DNA of 64,000 nt from Serinus canaria. Taxonomy: Eukaryota > Chordata > Aves > Passeriformes > Fringillidae. Positions 14,246 through 25,560 of this stretch are shown piece by piece. Under the pieces are notes generated by a model that made no database searches, had not been told where the DNA came from, and saw only the letters and a list, made by a program, of their open reading frames with translations. Position numbers and translations under genes: made by a program. Where the stretch lies: positions 1,612,001 through 1,676,000 of the forward strand of contig NC_066334.1 of NCBI RefSeq assembly GCF_022539315.1, read 5' to 3'. Each line of letters opens with the position of its first letter. Within the stretch, counting starts at the first letter, position 1.

Positions 14246-14954
14246 AGGGTGTTAGCAGAGGTGCTCCTGCTCCCAAAAATAACCCCAGGAAGGAATTTTC
14301 CCACTCAAAACTCCCCAGTCCTCCCTAAAACTCCTCCTTTTCCAGCTTTGTTGGGAGACCCGCAGGCTTGGGATGGGAAAAAGAAGGAAAATCATTAATT
14401 CCATTTGGGAAAGTCAGCGGGTTTCAGTCTGGAAGACCCCGCTGGGTTTCCCACCAGTTCCAAGCAGGTTTTCCCAAGCCCCGGTGGCCCTGGAGCAGGG
14501 GTGTCCCTGGCCCGGATGATGAATTCCCTGATTTATTTCTCCACTTGCAGGAAATCCAATTATCCCAGATTTCTGATTGGAGACAAACGAGGAGCCATTG
14601 ATCCCCCCTCCCTCCCCGCTGTCGGCTCCGGGCGATCTCTGCTCCTTCCATCGATTCCTGCCCAAGGAACTGGGAAGGGATCATCGTTACTGATATTTTG
14701 GGATTTTTCCTTCTGAGCTCTTTCTCCGGAGGCACAACCTCAGGCAGAGGAAGAGCAATACCAAACCCAGTCCATGCAGGAATCCCAGGAGCTCCAAAAT
14801 CCCAAAATCCACTTTGTTTTTGGAATTCCGGGTGTGATGTGTGGCTTTTCCAAAAAAAAAAAAAAAATTGACTGGAGGGTGCCTGAGGCACCTGGTTCAG
14901 CCCCAAAGGGTCCTGGGTCAGCGGGAAAACCCTCGGTATTCCCAAAGGAATGTT
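14246..14954. other. IGSF21: IGSF21 intron 1, unique sequence
   Basis: No gene recognised. A poly-A run of about 15 bases lies at 14852-14867, without an identifiable retroposed sequence upstream of it. Confidence 0.6.
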
Positions 14955-15559
14955 GAGGGGAGGGGAGGGGAGGGGAGGGGAGGGGAGGGGAGGGGAGGGG
15001 AGGGGAGGGGAGGGGAGAGGGGGAGGGAAGGGAGGGGAGGGTGATAGGGAGGGGAAGGGAGGGGAAGGGGAAGGGGAGGGCAGGGAGGGAAGGGAAGGGA
15101 AGGGAAGGGAAGGGAAGGGAAGGGAAGGGAAGGAAGGGAAGGGAAGGGAGGAAGGGAAGGGAAGGGAAGGGAAGGGCAGGGAAGGGAAGGGAAGGGAGGG
15201 AGGGGAAGGGAAGGGAAAGGGGGGGGAAGGGAGGGAAGGGAAGGAAGGGAAGGGAAGGGAGGAAGGGAAGGGAAGGGAAGGGAGGAAGGGAAGGGAAGGG
15301 GGGAAGGGAAGGGCGGGAAGGGAAGGGGGAAGGGAAGGAAGGGAAGGGAAGGAAGGGAAGGGAAGGGAAGGGACGGGAAGGGAAGGGGAGGAAGGAAGGG
15401 AAGGGAAGGGAAGGGAAGGGAAGGGAAGGGAAGGGACAGGGAAGGGAAGGGAAGGGAAGGGAAGGGAAGGGAAGGGAAGGGAAGGGAAGGGAAGGGAAGG
15501 GAAGGGAAGGGAAGGGAAGGGAAGGGAAGGGAAGGGAAGGGAAGGGAAGGGAAGGGAAC
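14955..15559. repeat. 605-bp polypurine tract of (GGGGA)n and (GGGAA)n
   Basis: The left 60 bp are nearly perfect GGGGA repeats and the right half nearly perfect GGGAA repeats; the middle mixes both with only a handful of C or T interruptions. The plus strand is almost entirely purine and mirror-symmetric locally, so the tract could form triplex (H-DNA) or G-quadruplex structures and may be length-polymorphic or mis-assembled. Open frames on both strands are artefacts. Confidence 0.97.
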
Positions 15560-16740
15560 TCCTCCAGACCCTCCATGGAAACAGCCAAAATTCCCACCAG
15601 GATTCACAGCAGAATTTTGGCCCTGGAGACGCTTCTTCCAGGCACTGGGACAAAAGGCAGCTACATCCCAAACTCTCCCTCATCCATTGGGACAGCCATG
15701 ATCCCATCCCCCAGGATCTCCCTGGCCCAACCTCATCCAGCTCCACCTTTCCCATCCTCTCCAGCCCCATTCCCTGGACAAAGCAGGATTGTGATCACCG
15801 CTCCCTCTCCTCCAGATTCACACTCCATGATTTATAATCCCTCTGCTCTCCTGGTAATTCTGCATCCCTAATGGGATTAATGGATATCTCTCTCTTCCAG
15901 CCCTGATTCCAGGAGCTGATTCCCGACACTTCCCCACCTCCTTGGGGCTGTTCCTGTTCCTGATCCATCTTTTTGGGGCTCTTCCCTTAAACCCGATTCA
16001 TCTCCTTGGGGCTGTTCCCTTCATCCCGATCCATCCCCGCTCCACTGGGAAATCACTGCTAATTAACACCTTTCCCTCTCCCAGCACTTCCAGAGCTGTC
16101 CCATTATCCATGTTTGGCTTTTCCCACTGATCCCAAAGGCTGATGGGGCAAAATCCCGGCCCTGATTCCTCCTTTAGTTCTGCTTCTGGAATGATGGCAT
16201 TTTTTGGGATCTTTTCCCTCAAATCCGACATTCCTGGTGTTCTCCCACCTCTGAGAAGGAGCAAAGCTGGAAAATCAGGAGGAGATTTTTCCATGGCTCC
16301 ACGTGGTGTCCATGACTCTACTTTCTCATACCCATCCCTATTCCTGCAACCATCCCAATTCCTGCCACAAAACTCTGTGGTTTGCCTGAGGATTCAATGC
16401 AGAGAATCCTCAGACAAACCACACATTCCCATTTTCCATCCCAAATTTCCCTCCTCTTCCTGAAGACCCCCCAACCTGACCCCCCCGGCCAAGCCAAGGA
16501 TTGGGAATAACAGCGGCAGCCAGACCTTGGAAAAGAGGGACAAACGCCCGGCAGAGCCTCAGATCCTCCGGATGTGCCGGGAGGCCGAGGCTCCGCGTTA
16601 ATAAAACATAACCAAGCGTGGGATCATCCAATATTCCTTTAATTCAGTGCTCCCGGGAGGGCGGGAAGAGAGGCCGGGAATGCGGGAGGTTTTCCTGCTC
16701 AGCGGGGCGGAGAGGAGTGCCCGGGATGTTACACAGCTGG
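15560..16740. other. IGSF21: IGSF21 intron 1, mostly unique, with small repeat
   Basis: No gene recognised. A three-copy imperfect repeat of about 35-40 bp (CTTGGGGCTGTTCC ... GATCCATC) lies at 15940-16037. Confidence 0.6.
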
Positions 16741-17124
16741 AAAAGCCCTCCCTACCCACTCCCTTTTTCCAGGCTGGAAGTGCCCTCCATTCCCTTTTCT
16801 CCAGGCAGGAAGTGCTCTCTGTTCCCATTCCCCTTCCCATCCTCATTCTCATTCTCCAGGCTGAAAGTGCTCTCCATTCCCATTCCCATTCCCATTCCCA
16901 TTCCCATTCCCATTCCCATTCCCATTCCCATTCCCATTCCCACTTCCATTCCTATTCCCATTCCCACTTCCATTCCTATTTCTATAGGCCAGAAGTGGAG
17001 AATCTTCCATGGAGGAAGATTCTCCATGGAGCAGCGGGAGAATCCCAGAAGTGCTTTCCATTTCCATTTCCATTCTCCAGGCTGGAAGTGCTCTCTATTC
17101 CCATTCCCATTCCCATTTCCTCCC
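16741..17124. repeat. Composite repeat with (CCCATT)n core
   Basis: Units of CCAGGCTGGAAGTGC...TCCATTCCC occur at about 16770, 16800, 16855 and 17080. Within them a CCCATT hexamer run occupies about 16875-16990. The run is likely variable in length. Confidence 0.9.
16996..17026. repeat. Perfect 13-bp inverted repeat
   Basis: Arms TGGAGAATCTTCC (16996-17008) and GGAAGATTCTCCA (17014-17026) are perfect reverse complements with a 5-bp loop ATGGA. The right arm with the following GGAGCAG and GGGAGAATCCC recurs at about 18209-18245. Confidence 0.85.
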
Positions 17125-17820
17125 TCCCTCCGAGATAAAATCATTCCAATCAAATACTTTCATCCCAAAAACCCTGGGATTTTTTCACCCTTGTTTTTTC
17201 TCCCGGCAGGAAGCATGGAGCAGATCTGGAGCACGATCCATGCAAACCAAGAACAGCAGGATCATCCTGACCATCCCATTGCCCGAACCCTCCCACCATG
17301 GAATCTCCCAGATTTTCCTGCCCTAAATAAAAACAACCGCAAAAATTCCAAGGAATGAGAAGGTTTAATTTGGGAAGCGCTTCCCGGAGCTCCTCTCACC
17401 TTCCCATCCCTGCACTAATTACAGTGGAAATTCAGGAGGAATCCAAGCAATCTCCACTCCTCACAAAGCGCTTCCCTACAGAAAAAAAAGCTGGAATAAC
17501 ACAGGGAGACGCAAACAGAACTTCAAAAGGGTCACCGGGAGCTGGCGTTAATGGAAAACATCTCATTATCCAATTCCAAAGGGAAGGACTCCGAGTGGAG
17601 CCGGAGCGCAGGAGGCTTTCCACGCAGGATGGGCTCTCTGGGGCCCTTGTTCCTGGTGGGAATTGCATCCTTTGGATCTTTTCTGGAATGGGGCCTGCCC
17701 TGCCCATTGCCTGGTGCTTTCAGCAGCAGATCCAGCCTTGTATCCCACATGGAAAATCCCATTCCCCAGCAGATCCAGCCTGTTACCACACATGGAAAAT
17801 CCCACACAGTGGATCTCTTT
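17125..17820. other. IGSF21: IGSF21 intron 1, unique sequence
   Basis: No gene or repeat array recognised. Confidence 0.6.
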
Positions 17821-17884
17821 TCATCCATCCATCCATCCATCCATCCATCCATCCATCCATCCATCCATCCATCCATCCATCCAT
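17821..17884. repeat. (CCAT)16 tetranucleotide microsatellite
   Basis: Uninterrupted CCAT/ATCC run of about 64 bp; uninterrupted tetranucleotide runs of this length are usually polymorphic. Confidence 0.98.
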
Positions 17885-18106
17885 CCCCTATGGAAAATCC
17901 CACTCTCCAGCAGCTCCCTGGGAATATTTTGGGCTCCTTGGCCTTTCCCAGCCCCCCAAACCCTCCCACCCCTCTCAGAGTCACGGGGTCCTCCCGCAAT
18001 CCAACATTCCCTGCTTTATTTTTAGGAGGAAAGCCAGGAAAGCAGCCAAATTCCACCCCCGGTTCTCAGGATGCTCCCGGAGCTGCGGAGGGTGGAACGG
18101 CAGAGC

Positions 18107-18155
18107 CCGTGTTCCCACGTGGATCCCGTGTTCCCACGTGGATCCCGTGTTCCCA
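18107..18155. repeat. 20-bp repeat with CACGTG E-boxes
   Basis: Two and a half copies of CGTGTTCCCACGTGGATCC. Two copies carry the palindromic E-box CACGTG. Confidence 0.8.
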
Positions 18156-20355
18156 CACTTTGTGCAGCTCCATCCGCAGGGAACGGGGGCGGCCGGGCCT
18201 AAAAAAAGGAGGAAGATTCTCCATGGAGCAGAGGGAGAATCCCAAATCCTGGTCCAGGAATCCAGGCTTGGAATCTTCCAAAGCCTTGGAGCCGGAGCTT
18301 TGGAATGCTCTCTCCAGAGGGGCAAAGCTGGGCTGGGAATTTCCATCCCATCAAAATCCCTTCCCAGGCAATTCCCATCCAATCCATGGGGTTTTTCCAA
18401 AGGAAGGACGCAGCCATGGAGAACTCGGGATGAGGAAGGGGAACATCTCCACAAGAGGCTCACAGGGAGCCCATCCGCATCCCCCTTATCCCAAAATCGG
18501 GATGATCCCGAGGATTTTGCGGGATTTTGCTGAGCTGGATTCTCTGTGCCTGTCTCCTGCTGTCCCAGTCCTGCCGGGAAGAGATGGAGATTCCCAAATC
18601 CATGCCAGGACACCCCATGGTGACAATCACTGGCCAAAAACGTCCCTTCCGTCACTTCCCTCCTTTCCAGGTCCCAGCTCCAGGAGCAATTCCCACCTTG
18701 GGACCAGCCTGGCATGAGTGACCTCCAAAGCAACGTTCTACCCATAAACCCAGGCCTATCCATGGAATTCATCCCAAAAAACCATTTCCATGGACTGGAG
18801 ACCACGAGGAAGCAGATCCCTCCTTGCCCTTCATCCCACCCATCCCCCTGATCCCAAACGCCCCTCACGAAGCCTCTCCCTGGATCCAGCCCTTCCCTGG
18901 GGCTGCAGATCCTTGGAAAAGGGACAAGAAGGTGGAAAAGCAGGAGGTGCATCCCAAAGGAAGATTCCCAGCTCCTGCTTTCCCTGTCCTGGCTGGATGG
19001 GAAGCAGCTCCTGGATTTACCCCTGAGCACAAGGAGATGGAGAGGGGCTTTCAATCCCCTCTGCCTGGAGAATATTGACCAAGGAATTACAGGAATGGGA
19101 AATTATTCCCGAGTTTTGGGCAGGAGACAAACAAATTCCCTGCCTCCCCTGCTCCAGGTGGGATTGTCCAGACGGAGAAGCTCTCCCAGCACCGGAGGAG
19201 CCAAAATGTGTGGCCTAAAGGCCAGGAAGGGCCCGGTGGAGCCACATTCCCACTTCCATTCCCTTTACCAGGAATTGTGGGGTTTCCTGGCATTTCCCCA
19301 AGCTCCTCGGAGCTGAATCCCAGCTGGGAGTGGGAACGAGGCACCTTCCCTGATCCGAAGGCTTTGGAGAGCCCCCAGTCCCTAATTTAATAAAACCAAC
19401 AATTCCAAAGAGGGAACAACAGCCGCGGGTTGTTATCCCTGCCTTTGGAATCCGCCCACCCTCGGCGTTCCCGCCGGATCCGGGCCCCAGCGCACTGAAA
19501 ACAAGCCCGTGATTGACGGGTTATTTTGGGAAAAAAAGAGGGGAAAAGTGGGAAGCAGAGAATGGAACGGGAGCGCCAGCCACGAGCTCGGAACGAGCCC
19601 GGCAGCGCCGCGCGAGCAAACAAAAGGGCACAGAGAGCAGCTGGGTCGGGAAGGATTCCAGCCCCATCCGTCAGCTGCATCCCTCCCGCCGGGATCGGCC
19701 AGCCGGGAATCGGCACGGCTGGAGCTGCCTCCCAAAATTAGGGATTTGGGGGCCCCTTCCCTCGTTTTGCCTCTCTGTGGGGTCCGAGCGCAGAGCTGGA
19801 TGTGGGGTGGCCGAAGTTGAGGATTCAGCTTGGAAAATTGGGGAAAATCCCAAAAAATCCCATTGTTGGGAGTTGCGAGGGAATGAGGCTGCTTCATCCC
19901 CCCACACCTGTTCCAGGTAGGAATTCGTGCCCATTCCCAGCCATCCAGGGTGAGCTCCCAGCTCCATTCCCAGCTCCCTGTGGAGCTTTTCCCTCAGCAA
20001 GCGCTGCCAGAGCCTTGGGAAGATCCTTGGCTCTGCTCAGCTGGATTCCCACTAAAACCACTCTCATCCCAAGGGCTTTTCCTCGGCAGATCTCGGAGCA
20101 CGAGGTGAGAGCTGGTCAAGCATTCCCAAGCCAAGGAATTCCCAGCAGGAAAGAGCATTTTGGTGGGAAAAAGCCATCACAGGAAACATCTCCATGGGAT
20201 CATCTGGATGCTCCAGGACCACCCATGGATTTGGGATGCAGGATCCAGGCAAGGCCTGGAAGAGTTTGGAGGAGCCTCCAGGCTTCCAGACCTGGAAAAG
20301 TCCTGGAGTGGCCCACGGGAATCTCCTGAAGTTTAACAAGAGCGGGGCAATCCCG
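18156..20355. other. IGSF21: IGSF21 intron 1, unique sequence
   Basis: No exon recognised. A short CpG-rich stretch occurs at about 19440-19720. Open frames lack domains. Confidence 0.6.
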
Positions 20356-20595
20356 GGATGGATCCCAGCTGGGAGAAGGACCTGGAGCAGGACAATCCCT
20401 GGGATGATCCAGGCTGGGATGAGCACACAGAGCAGCCCTGGGAGAAGGACCTGGAATGGGACAATCCCAGGGTGGATCCAGGCTGGGAGAAGGACCTGGA
20501 ATGGGACAATCTCAGGATGGATTCAGGCTGGGATGAGCATAAGGAGCAGCCCTGGGAGAAGGACCTGGAGAGGGGCGTGGAAACCTCCCAAGTCT
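20356..20595. repeat. Tandem repeat, probably CR1-derived
   Basis: Imperfect repeats of GGGAGAAGGACCTGGA, then GGACAATCCCAGG, then ATCCAGGCTGGGATGAGC, immediately upstream of a CR1 fragment in the same orientation. GAGCAGCCCTGGGAGAAGGACC resembles internal CR1 3' region text, so the array may have arisen by expansion inside a CR1 copy (inference). Confidence 0.75.
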
Positions 20596-20605
20596 AGGGC
20601 TGATC

Positions 20606-21035
20606 CCAGAGCAGGAAAATGAGGAATTCTGCCCTCTGGAGCAAGTCCAGAGGAGGCTCCAGGATGATCCAAGAAAAGGCTGGGAGAGTTGGGAATGTCC
20701 AGCCTGGAGAGAAGCTTTGGGTTGACCCAATTTTGGCCTTCCAGGACCTGAAGGAGCCGACAGAAAAAATGGAAAAGAAGGGCCTGGAGTGACAGGACAC
20801 AGGGAATGGCTCCACAGTTCCAGAGGGGAAACTGAAATCAGTATTTGGGAAGGAATTCCTGGTTGTGAGGGAGGTGAGGCCCTGGCACAGCATTCCCAGA
20901 GCATCTGTGGCTGCCCCTGGATTCCTGGGAATGTCCAAGGCCAGGCTAGACGGGGCTTGGAGCCACCTGGGACAGTGGGATCTGTCCCTGGCCAAGGAAT
21001 TCCCACCCAAAGCATCCCGGGATTCCAAGGCTGAG
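20606..21035 (+). mobile_element. CR1 LINE 3'-region fragment
   Basis: In order: GTCCAGAGGAGGC, CAGCCTGGAGAGAAGC, TTGGCCTTCCAGGACCTGAA, GTCCAAGGCCAGGCTAGACG, GGGGCTTGGAGCCACC and CCTGGCCAAGG. This is the order of the avian CR1 3' end in sense orientation, 5'-truncated. It is the longest CR1 remnant in the window. No intact reverse transcriptase is present. Confidence 0.88.
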
Positions 21036-21050
21036 CCCATGGATGGAGCT

Positions 21051-24000
21051 GGGAATATCTGACAGCCTGCACAGGGCAGGGCTGCTCAGCTCCAGGCTCC
21101 AGCACCTGGATCAGAATTCCTCATCCCGGGCCAAAGGCACCGACATTCCCAAGCCAAACCCTACAACATTCCTGGGATTCGGTTTTGGGGAATGCCAACA
21201 ATCCCAAGGGAATTTGGGCTTGGGGGGAGTTTGGAAACACTCTGGGAGCAGCCAAAGGAGCTTTTCCAGGGAGAAACAAAGCTGGGAATATTCCGCCTTC
21301 CCGAAGATTATCCCGATTATCCTGGAAAGGCACAAGGAGAGGGAAGATCCTCGCCGGAGCCGCAGCTTTTTCCCGAGCTCTGGATTGGAAGTGGCGGCTC
21401 CGAAAGGCAGCTGGTGGGAGGAGGGAAATTGGGCTAATTGGGAAAGGGCAATTAGCACAGCGAGGGGGAATTTCCGAAGGGGCTGCGTGGCCTGGGTTTA
21501 CCTGGAGAGGCTCCGCGGGAATGTGGGATTCGTGGAAATGGGAGGGAAAACTTCCAGAAAAGAGCTGAACGCAGGATTTGATGGGAAAAGCGTGAACAGG
21601 AAAGGATGGTGGGAATGTGGGGTGGATTTCTGGCACCTGCAGGTGAAGCAAAGCAGGATTTCACCCCTGCTCCTCCTTTTCCCTCATTCCCCCAGGACAC
21701 AATTCCCACCAAATTCCTCCTTCCATTAAAAAGAAACATGAGCAGGTGCCTCCCACCACCCTGGGGAAAGCCCCACGCTGGGATTTCCCTCCAAAAACGA
21801 GGGAAAATCGCCTTTTCCAGGTTGGAAAAGGATCCATCTGGGGGGCTCCCTGTCAGCTGGGAAAACCCCAGCCAGAAAAACCTGCGGGGGGAATGCAGAG
21901 GGGAGAGAATTCCAGGTAAATCCCCAGCCGCAAAGGGCTGTTCCCAAGCTGGGTTTTTCAGGAATATCCCCAAGGACAGCTCCCTGCAAAGCCCAGGAGC
22001 TTCAAACACTTGAATCTTCCTGTTTTTTTTTTTTCCCCGGGCTGGGGTTGGGAAGCAGAAGCCGAAGCAAATCCCACCGGGATAGAGCCGCTGGAAATCT
22101 CCAGGAACTCGACACTTTCATCCCTCCCGGGGCGCTAAAACAGCCCCAGGAGCCCTTTACGGGGCCGCATTCCAGACAGGGCTGAAGGAGCCAGCCCTGA
22201 TCCCAGAACCCACGGATCAGGGGAAAAGGGGAGCTTTTCCAGCTTTTCCAGTCCCTTTTCCAAGCACTCCTCTCCCTTTCCATGGTCCAGCGCTGCCTCC
22301 TCCGCGTGGCCTCGTTTTTCCCTCCTGACGGCTCCTTAACCCACTTAGCCCCGGCCCCGGCGGCTTCTTTTGGCAAAAGGAAGAGGTTGAGCCGGGGACA
22401 AAAGGGGAAAAAAAAGCTGGAATAGCAAGGGTGATGCTCCCGGAGGGCTGGAAAACACCTCGGGAATGATCCCGGCTGCGCTCGGGGTCACAAAAGGGCT
22501 TTTCCTGAGCGGGTGAGGGATGCAGAGCAGGGCTGGAAGCCTCCCCCCCTAAAAAGCTTCCCGCGGATGATTTGTGGGGTGGGAAGCGATTCCAGTGGAT
22601 TCCTGGGGGACCCTCCGGGATGCGGATGAGGAGGTGGATGAGGGGACAATAAAAGCAGGAAAAATTCCCCAAAAAAAAAGGGTTTTGGAGACACAAGGCA
22701 AATGTAGGGACGGGCAGCGGGGAGTGGGTTCGTGCCCACCTGGATCTTCCCGGGGTCTGGATCCCTTGGATTGCTCTCCAGCCGGGATGGGGAGGGCACG
22801 GAGGGGAGGGGAGGGCACGGCCGCGGCTCCAGCCAAGGATGCCGTCAGCCAGGGAAAAGCCATCTGCCCTCGGAAATTCGGGAATGGCGAGCGCTCTGCC
22901 CCCCCAAATTCAGGAACAAGGCTCTGCCCCCCCAACTTCGGGAGCAGCTCAGCCCCCGCTGCCCCGAGCAAAGGGAGGCGCCCCCGGGCCGGGGTTTGGC
23001 CGGGATTTGTGGCTGGCTGATGGAAAAACAGAGCTCGGGATGGGATTTTTGGGAAGGCCGAGGGGGGAATCACAGAATTCCGGGGTGGTTTGGGTTGGGA
23101 ACCCCAAAACGAGCACAGGGACGGCTTCCATAGGGAAGGAGATGCCGAACACGGCGGATCCTCGGGATGCAGCCAAGTTCCAGTGGGGTTTAGGAACCCA
23201 AATCCAGCTCGTGGGTGCCCAAACCCGAACAATTCCTGACGCTGGATCCATCACTTCCTAACCTCCAACCCCTCCGGGCTCCCCGAGCTCCTCCAACCCC
23301 CTCACAAACCAACTTTGATCCCATTTCCCAAAAAAACCCCTCACAAACAGAGATTCCCCCGCAGCCGCTCTCAGGAAATCAACAGCACGAGAGAAACCGC
23401 CCGATCTGCGGCGAGAAAAAAGCAGGAGAGAGGCAGGAAAAATGATCCCTGCGCCAGTGACAGACAGCTGGAGCTCCGGGAAAGCCGGGGGGATGCGTTG
23501 TTCCTCGGAAATTGTCTATCCATGACCTTAAAACGGCGGCGGAGGAGAGCGGGGAGGGGAGGGGAGGCAGCCGGGGCTGGGTTTGGCACAAGTTCCCCCC
23601 TTTTCCCGAGCAGGTTTTATTCCCGATGCTGGGATCGCGGGATGCTCGGGATGCTGGGGAAGGGGGCTCGCAGCGGCAGCCGCAGCCCGGCAGGACCCGA
23701 ACCCCACGGCCAAGGGAAAAGAGGGGCTCAGGGGATTCTTTTCCCGAGCCCAAACCCCGGCTGGGCTGGGGCTGCGCCGTGCCCGAGGGACGGAGCGGGA
23801 GCAGGCGGGGAAGAATCGGCTCCTTTGTGTGGAGCTGGCCCCGCGCAGCCCCGCAGAGCCGCGGCTCCCCCGCCCCGCGCCCTGCAGCGCCCGCCGGCGC
23901 TTCCCGGAGAGCACAAAGTCCATTAAAAATCAGAAAAAAACCCCCAAAAAAAAACATCCAAAAAAACGGGGAGATGCGGAGCAGGCTGCGCTCGTGCCTC

Positions 24001-24597
24001 CATCTCCCGGCGCCTGGAAAAGCTCCCGCTTCCCGGGGCTCGGGAAGGAGCCGCCACCTGAGACCCCCCCGAGCGGGAATTGGGGACAAAAAGAGGGAAT
24101 TCGCCTCAAATGGACACGGAATGAAATCCCACGGGTGGCCCTGTGAGGTGCGAGGAGGGCAAAGTTTCCTTCCCCGGCGGTTTCCCCTCCCCGGAGCCCC
24201 GGGTTTGGGGCTGGCGTGGGGAGTCCCGGGGTTTTTGGGAGCTCGGGAGCTGCAATCCCCCAGGACAGCGGGAATTTGGGGGATGCTGCTCTTTGCTTGG
24301 GATTTGGGCATCCCAAAGGGGCAGGAGGGGCTGCGACCCCCCAAAATCTGAGCTCGTGGGGGGTCCCCAAAGCACAGTCCCCCCCTCCGTGGCTGGAGCA
24401 GGGCTGGGATGCGCAGCGGGAGCGGGGGAGCAGCGGGAAAGGGACACGGGGTGGCCCCAGGGATGAGACCCCCGGGCCCTCGCACCCCAAAAACGGCGCC
24501 CCATGAGCGGCTCCACCCCTGTGCCCGGCTCACGGTTCAACAGCAGCGCCCGGGGAGGGGGCGCCCCAAATAAAACCCCCCTCTGTAGAGTGTGCCC
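21051..24597. other. IGSF21: IGSF21 intron 1, unique, CpG-rich to the right
   Basis: No exon recognised. CpG density rises at about 22780-23020 and 23460-24130 (for example GGCGGCGGAGGAG near 23535), which could mark intronic regulatory DNA or an extension of the promoter CpG block. Open frames such as 23379-24533 on the minus strand have no domain. Confidence 0.55.
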
Positions 24598-24975
24598 CAA
24601 TAACGGACCCCACAGCAGTACCGGGTTATGGGGTGCCCCAATAACAGACCCCACAGCAGTACCGGGTTATGGGGTGCCCCAATAACGGACCCCACAGCAG
24701 TACCGGGTTATGGGGTGCCCCATTAATGACTCCCACAGCAGTACCGGGTTATGGGGTGCCCCAATAACGGACCCCACAGCAGTACCGGGTTATGGGGTGC
24801 CCCAGTAACGGACCCCACAGCAGTACCGGGTTATGGGGTGCCCCAATAACGGACCCCACAGCAGTACCGGGTTATGGGGTGCCCTATTAATGGTTCCCAC
24901 ACCAGTTCCCTGTTATGGGGTGCCCCATTAATGACTCCCACAACAGTACCGGGTTATGGGGTGCCCCACTAACAC
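24598..24975. repeat. 41-bp minisatellite, 9 copies, close to IGSF21 exon 1
   Basis: Exact 41-bp period with units containing ATAACGGACCCCACAGCAG and TACCGGGTTATGGGGTG. The copies are highly similar, with one divergent class carrying TTAATGACTCCCAC. It lies in IGSF21 intron 1 starting about 210 bp after the exon 1 donor. It is head-to-tail without unique spacers. Confidence 0.97.
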
Positions 24976-25183
24976 CTCCAGACCTCATCCCCCAGTACCA
25001 AACCCCAATTCCCCACTCCAAACCCGTTCTCCTCTCCGTGGGTGCCCCCTCCCCCCAATCACCCCAAACCCCAGGGCGGGGGCACCGAGCCCCGAGCCCG
25101 CCCCTTGACAGGAGGGGTGCGGGGGTCACCCCATCCCTCCCTCGCCCCGGGGGTGTCCCTGTCCCCTCGGGGGTGACACTCAC

Positions 25184-25247
25184 CCAGCGCCAGGTGCCGC
25201 AGGTGCCAGAGCAGGAGCCACAGGGGCAAGGGGCTCATGGCGAGCAT
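25184..25247 (-). CDS. IGSF21: IGSF21 coding exon 1: signal peptide
   Basis: 64 nt encoding 21 residues plus the first base of Gly22, beginning MLAMSPLPLW with a leucine- and tryptophan-rich hydrophobic core and ending HLALG. This is a typical signal peptide, directing the protein to the secretory pathway. It is followed by the donor GTGAGT. The phase-1 end joins exactly to exon 2 to give ALG-YLTV. I chose the first ATG (25245-25247) because it has A at -3 (ACCATGC). A second in-frame ATG three codons on, at 25236-25238, is also possible and would still leave a signal peptide. Signal peptides diverge quickly, so homology here rests on exon 2, phase agreement and the CpG-rich context. Intron 1 is 21,307 bp. 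Confidence 0.88.
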
Positions 25248-25299
25248 GGTGCCCGCGGGGGCGGCTCAGCGGGGCCCCCGCGCCGGGCGGCGGGCGGGC

Positions 25300-25425
25300 A
25301 TCGCGCCGGGCACCGGTCCGGTCCGGGAGGGGGCTCGGCCCGGTCCGGTCCGGGAGAGGGCTCGGCCCGGTCCGGCCCGGTCCGGTCTGGTTCGGGAGGG
25401 GGCTCGGCTCGGCGCTGCCCCCCCG
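25300..25425. repeat. GC-rich tandem repeat in the IGSF21 5' region
   Basis: Three to four imperfect units of CCGGTCCGGTCCGGGAG followed by GGGCTCGG. It sits 55-180 bp upstream of the start codon on the minus strand, so it is in the 5' UTR or core promoter. Confidence 0.85.
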
Positions 25426-25560
25426 GTGCAGCAGCTCCGCCGCCGCTGCCGCCCTTAAGCCGATTTGGAGCAGCCGGAGCCGAGCGGGGCTGGAGCGGGC
25501 CGACGCCCCGGCCCCCACAAGGGGCGGATCCCCCCCCGGCAGGAACCCGGGGGGGCGGGG

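Larger units (their letters stand above)
25060..25560 (-). promoter_or_regulatory. IGSF21: CpG-rich block at IGSF21 5' end (probable promoter and 5' UTR)
   Basis: Dense CpG and GC-box-like (CCGCCC/GGGCGG) content surrounds coding exon 1 and continues upstream on the minus strand to about 25560. No TATA box is evident, consistent with a CpG-type promoter. The transcription start and any non-coding upstream exon cannot be placed from sequence alone. Confidence 0.65.

Noticed and set aside
14852..14867. Poly-A run as the tail of a processed pseudogene or SINE
   Set aside because: No recognisable gene-derived or SINE sequence upstream and no clear target-site duplication.
14424..15770. 448-codon minus-strand frame rich in PFPSL
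   Set aside because: Pure translation of the GGGAA/GGGGA tract.
23379..24533. 384-codon minus-strand frame in the CpG-rich part of IGSF21 intron 1
   Set aside because: No domain or conserved motif, overlapped by open frames on the opposite strand; typical of stop-poor GC-rich DNA.
24598..24975. CRISPR-like regular repeat
   Set aside because: 41-bp units are directly head-to-tail without unique spacers, and the sequence is from a vertebrate.
25516..25518. Upstream open frame starting at 25518 that overlaps the IGSF21 start
   Set aside because: Its first codon is GTG, not ATG; there is no ATG-initiated upstream frame at that place.
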